DNA of 42,501 bases from Vibrio owensii CAIM 1854 = LMG 25443 (GTDB lineage: Bacteria; Pseudomonadota; Gammaproteobacteria; Enterobacterales; Vibrionaceae): assembly GCF_000817815.1 (NCBI RefSeq), contig NZ_JPRD01000012.1:1-42501 (forward strand), given 5' to 3'. Each line of letters opens with the position of its first letter. The stretch's first letter is position 1. The position numbers and the translations under genes are program-made. Under the pieces are notes generated by a model. The model was not told the origin of the DNA and ran no database searches. It was given only the letters and a program-made list of their open reading frames with translations. Shown one piece after another: positions 40,005 to 42,501 of the stretch.

Positions 40005-40508
40005 ATGTCTATCCCATATCCAAGAACGTTTTCTCACATTGGTATTTCCGTACCCGATTTAGAAGCAGCCGTAAAATTCTATACCGAAGTTCTGGGTTGG
40101 TATCTGATTATGGAGCCAACTGAAATCGTCGAAGACGACAGTGCGATCGGTGAAATGTGTACTGATGTCTTTGGCGCAGGCTGGGAGCGTTTTCGTATCG
40201 CTCACTTATCTACAGGGGATCGAATTGGCGTAGAACTTTTCCAATTCAAGAACCAAGAAAATCCAGAAGATAACTTTGAATACTGGAAAACTGGGATTTT
40301 CCATTTCTGCGTCCAAGATCCTGATGTCGAAGGTCTGGCTGAAAAGATCGTGGCGGCAGGTGGTAAGAAACGCATGAAAGAACCCCGTTACTACTACCCA
40401 GGCGAAAAACCTTATCGCATGATCTACATGGAAGATCCGTTCGGCAACATCCTAGAAATCTACAGCCACAGCTACGAGTTAACTTACTCAGCAGGCGCAT
40501 ACCAATAA
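40005..40508 (+). CDS. VOC-family (glyoxalase/dioxygenase fold) protein
   Basis: A 167-residue VOC protein with the two beta-alpha-beta-beta-beta halves. Candidate metal ligands: His11 in FSHIGISV, Glu in GVELFQF, His in IFHFCVQD and Glu in GNILEIYSH, the H..E..H..E pattern of glyoxalase-type sites. Longer than glyoxalase I monomers (about 135), with a distinctive PRYYYPGEKPYRMIYMEDPF segment. Probably a lactoylglutathione-lyase-like or ring-cleaving enzyme; the reaction is unresolved. Followed by a terminator, then the MDR gene. Confidence 0.85.
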   Translation: MSIPYPRTFSHIGISVPDLEAAVKFYTEVLGWYLIMEPTEIVEDDSAIGEMCTDVFGAGWERFRIAHLSTGDRIGVELFQFKNQENPEDNFEYWKTGIFHFCVQDPDVEGLAEKIVAAGGKKRMKEPRYYYPGEKPYRMIYMEDPFGNILEIYSHSYELTYSAGAYQ

Positions 40509-40520
40509 ATCATCAAAGCT

Positions 40521-40555
40521 ATCCAACGGTGATTGCGCCGTTGGATTTTTATTTT
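40521..40555 (+). terminator. rho-independent terminator after the VOC gene
   Basis: ATCCAACGG/CCGTTGGAT with a 7-nt loop, then TTTTATTTTT. Confidence 0.9.
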
Positions 40556-40582
40556 TCGGGCAAGTGCCCTTTGGGGAAAAGA

Positions 40583-41572
40583 ATGAAAGCGATCACTTAC
40601 CAAAAAGATCAAGATACCTTCACCTATACCGACATCGACACTCCAGCGATTGCGAGTGGGTTAGATGTGTTAGTAAAAGTTCATGCCGTTGGGCTCAACC
40701 CTGTCGATGCGAAAGTGAATCTTTGGCACGAGATGGTCGATGGTATGGATGATACTTTCGTTGGTGGCCTCGATGTTTCGGGGGAAATCGTTGCCATCGG
40801 TGACAAGGTTTCGGGTTGGCAGGTAGGTGATCGCGTTCTCTATCATGGCAACATGCGTCGAGTGAACGGTGGTTTCGCCGAATACGCGATTCAAGACTCG
40901 CGTACGTTAGTTGCACACCCTGATGTCACTCCAGAAGTCGCAGCCGCGTCACCTTGTGCGGGCTGGACGGCTTATCGAGCGCTCGTTGATAAGCTGAACA
41001 TTTCTAAGCGTAAGAGCATTTTTATTGCTGGTGGTTCTGGTGGCGTGGGTAGTTTTGCTATCCAGCTCGCTCGCTTCTTCGGTGTAGAAACCATCATCAC
41101 TACAAGCTCTGCATCAAACCACGAGTTTGTACGTTCGCTGGGTGCAACACATGTCATTGACTACAAACAAGAGGATGTACGTGAGCAGATCATGGCTATC
41201 ACTGAAGGCTTGGGCGTAGAGGTATCATTGGACTGCGTTGGTGGCGACAACGACATTCTGTGTGCTTCTGTGCTTGGTTTTGAAGGTGAAATGGTAGAGC
41301 TAGTAAGAACAACGCGTGCAACCGAATACCCAGGAGCCTTTTTGCAAGGGCTCACCTTCCACCAACTGAGCTTAGGCTCTGGTCATGTGCATGGCGAACA
41401 AGGTTTTGCTTCTATCGTTAACGCTGGGGTGGAATTCTCCCACATGTTAGAACGTGGTGAGGTAATGGTGCCTAAATTGGAAGTCGTCGCATTAAAAGAC
41501 GTCGCTCAAGCTCTAGTGTCTATTCGTCAGCAACGAACGGTCGGAAAGATCGTCGCTAAACTCGTCGACTAA
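40583..41572 (+). CDS. zinc-independent MDR alcohol dehydrogenase/quinone oxidoreductase-like protein
   Basis: A 329-residue medium-chain dehydrogenase/reductase. N-terminal GroES-like domain (VKVHAVGLNPVDAKV, GLDVSGEIVAIGDKVSGWQV, GDRVLY), Rossmann motif IFIAGGSGGVGSFAIQLARF near residues 149-168, and VIDY. The catalytic Zn Cys and structural-Zn Cys motifs of ADHs are not seen, so it belongs with quinone-oxidoreductase/ZTA1-like members that use NADPH. The ATG at 40583 has GGGGAAAAG upstream; a longer reading from 40529 would start inside the preceding terminator. Substrate unknown. Confidence 0.88.
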   Translation: MKAITYQKDQDTFTYTDIDTPAIASGLDVLVKVHAVGLNPVDAKVNLWHEMVDGMDDTFVGGLDVSGEIVAIGDKVSGWQVGDRVLYHGNMRRVNGGFAEYAIQDSRTLVAHPDVTPEVAAASPCAGWTAYRALVDKLNISKRKSIFIAGGSGGVGSFAIQLARFFGVETIITTSSASNHEFVRSLGATHVIDYKQEDVREQIMAITEGLGVEVSLDCVGGDNDILCASVLGFEGEMVELVRTTRATEYPGAFLQGLTFHQLSLGSGHVHGEQGFASIVNAGVEFSHMLERGEVMVPKLEVVALKDVAQALVSIRQQRTVGKIVAKLVD

Positions 41573-41591
41573 ATCCCAAGCGACAAATAAG

Positions 41592-41630
41592 GAAAAAAGA
41601 AGCGCAAACTCCAAAGCTGTTTGCGCTTCT
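41592..41630 (-). terminator. rho-independent terminator of the amylase gene
   Basis: On the minus strand AGAAGCGCAAAC/GTTTGCGCTTCT is followed by TTTTTTCC, just after the amylase stop. Confidence 0.88.
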
Positions 41631-41638
41631 AAGGGGTA

Positions 41639-42501
41639 TTACTTTTCTACAAGCAGCATCGCTGATTTCGCCGCCACTTTAATCTCTTCACCGCTAGGCA
41701 CTTCTTCTCCGGTCATCATATCAACCAGAGCCTTGTTCACTGTCAGTTGCAGTGATTGCGCTCGCGCAGATTTGTTGAGTACCAAGATGCCCTTCTCGCC
41801 GCGCTGAAGTACCAACATATCGTCGTTACCTTCCAGTACCGTCATTGGCTCGCCATGAACAAGATTATGGAATGCCACCATCTTTGCCATACGTGCGTCC
41901 TTCCACGCATTCTGCCATCTTGGTTTACCATCCACGCCCTTGATACCACTGGTGTCTAAATCCGTGTAGATAAGCGGAACACCGCCATCGCGTCCCAGAA
42001 TGTAAGCATACGCCAGCCATTCGTTCTCTTCATCCATGACTAAATCCAAGAACACATCATTGTTTGGAATATCATGAGTAATCGCGAAAGTAATTGCTCG
42101 ACGGTTAGATAAAGCCTGACCAAAACAGTACGGGTCGATCAAAGACTTAAAACTGCCCTTCTTCGAGAACGCCTTAAAGATGGTTGAGAACAACGGAAAA
42201 TCATATGCACCTAGCCGTGTTTCTTTCAAATACGGTTCTAGGAACAACTCATACTCTTCTTCTGTCGCGCCACCATCTGTGATGATTTCACCAAAAATAT
42301 GAACGTCTTGAGTAATGTCTTCGGTCCAAACCAACTTTAGGTGTTCTAGCGTCATGTGCTTTGCGGCATCAATACGGAAACCTTTCACACCCAGAGCCTT
42401 AAGCGCTTTCAGGTAAGTACGTTGCTGCTCAACAACATGCTTGCACACGCGTAAAGTCGGCAACCCAGGATCGGTTGGACCGCCCGAGATTCGACCATTT
42501 T
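41639..42501 (-). CDS. alpha-amylase (GH13), C-terminal part
   Basis: Partial: the N-terminus lies beyond the right edge, and the frame is open to base 42501. Catalytic segments visible: GVKGFRIDAAKH (nucleophile Asp), HIFGEIIT (acid/base Glu), and ITHDIPNND for the third Asp region, followed by the beta-sandwich domain C ending in AKSAMLLVEK. It degrades starch or glycogen. The open frame reads NGRISGGPTDPGLPT before the first listed codon at 42463 (a TTG, clearly internal). Whether it is secreted cannot be judged without the N-terminus. Confidence 0.92.
   Translation of the reverse strand, partial: NGRISGGPTDPGLPTLRVCKHVVEQQRTYLKALKALGVKGFRIDAAKHMTLEHLKLVWTEDITQDVHIFGEIITDGGATEEEYELFLEPYLKETRLGAYDFPLFSTIFKAFSKKGSFKSLIDPYCFGQALSNRRAITFAITHDIPNNDVFLDLVMDEENEWLAYAYILGRDGGVPLIYTDLDTSGIKGVDGKPRWQNAWKDARMAKMVAFHNLVHGEPMTVLEGNDDMLVLQRGEKGILVLNKSARAQSLQLTVNKALVDMMTGEEVPSGEEIKVAAKSAMLLVEK

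Noticed and set aside
1..42501. Prophage, integron, CRISPR or insertion-sequence signals
   Set aside because: No integrase, transposase, spacer-repeat array, attC-like sites or terminal inverted repeats with target duplications were seen; the genes look like ordinary chromosomal content.

Overview
The window reads as chromosomal DNA of a marine gammaproteobacterium, very probably a Vibrio, perhaps of the Harveyi clade and perhaps from the second chromosome. This is inferred from gene content and style: an FMN-riboswitch ribB, an exported DsbA, an EptA/DgkA/two-component cluster, a periplasmic choloylglycine-hydrolase-type acylase, KefF-KefC, and many small metabolic genes with divergent LysR, AraC or GntR regulators. 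I see no tRNA, rRNA, CRISPR array, transposase or integrase. Both edges cut genes: the 3' end of a probable DUF4423/TIGR02147-type protein on the left, and the C-terminal part of a GH13 alpha-amylase on the right.

Layout. 1-2.7 kb: gene tail, small membrane protein, and a fused lysophospholipid flippase/acyltransferase. 2.8-6.0 kb: alpha/beta hydrolase, FMN riboswitch plus ribB, exported glutathione-peroxidase-like protein with a DUF3429 membrane protein, small lipoprotein. 6.0-8.6 kb: dsbA and a small Cys/His secreted protein (minus strand), stand-alone CBM48 protein, SDR. 8.6-13.7 kb: a GntR/FCD regulator divergent from an FAD oxidoreductase, an enolase-superfamily protein and a BCCT transporter. 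This looks like a regulated uptake and catabolic unit of unknown substrate. 13.9-18.6 kb: OmpR-type regulator and histidine kinase, glycine-zipper lipoprotein, DgkA and EptA. This is a lipid A phosphoethanolamine unit in which DgkA can recycle the diacylglycerol that EptA releases. 18.7-23 kb: two paralogous lipoproteins flanking a Gfo/Idh oxidoreductase, a GlxA-type regulator and a divergent isochorismatase-like hydrolase. 23-26.7 kb: His-rich miniprotein, MFS transporter, YccF, outer-membrane beta-barrel with a tiny hydrophobic ORF behind it, and a repeat-bearing lipoprotein. 26.8-31.3 kb: LeuO-like LysR regulator, a long intergenic region, KefF-KefC, small hypothetical protein. 31.5-35.8 kb: LysR/SnoaL-like pair, then a Cys-rich metal-efflux-type permease divergent from an ArsR regulator overlapping a SigZ-type sigma factor, then a GNAT. 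35.8-42.5 kb: a frameshifted LysR gene divergent from the acylase, an SDR-AraC pair, a VOC protein, a quinone-oxidoreductase-like MDR protein, and the amylase.

The most interesting parts are: (i) the GntR-FAD-enolase-BCCT cluster, whose enolase-like protein seems to lack the usual third metal ligand and catalytic His, and whose transporter is preceded by a perfect 13-bp inverted repeat covering its Shine-Dalgarno sequence; (ii) the permease/ArsR/SigZ triad, in which all three proteins carry Cys clusters and a 26-bp palindrome lies in the shared promoter region; (iii) a LysR gene broken by what looks like one missing base; (iv) the TTTCAC-N5-TTTCAC direct repeat upstream of dgkA-eptA; (v) the paralogous lipoprotein pair; and (vi) a well-initiated 24-residue hydrophobic ORF. 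All family names come from motif recognition by eye; no database search was possible.
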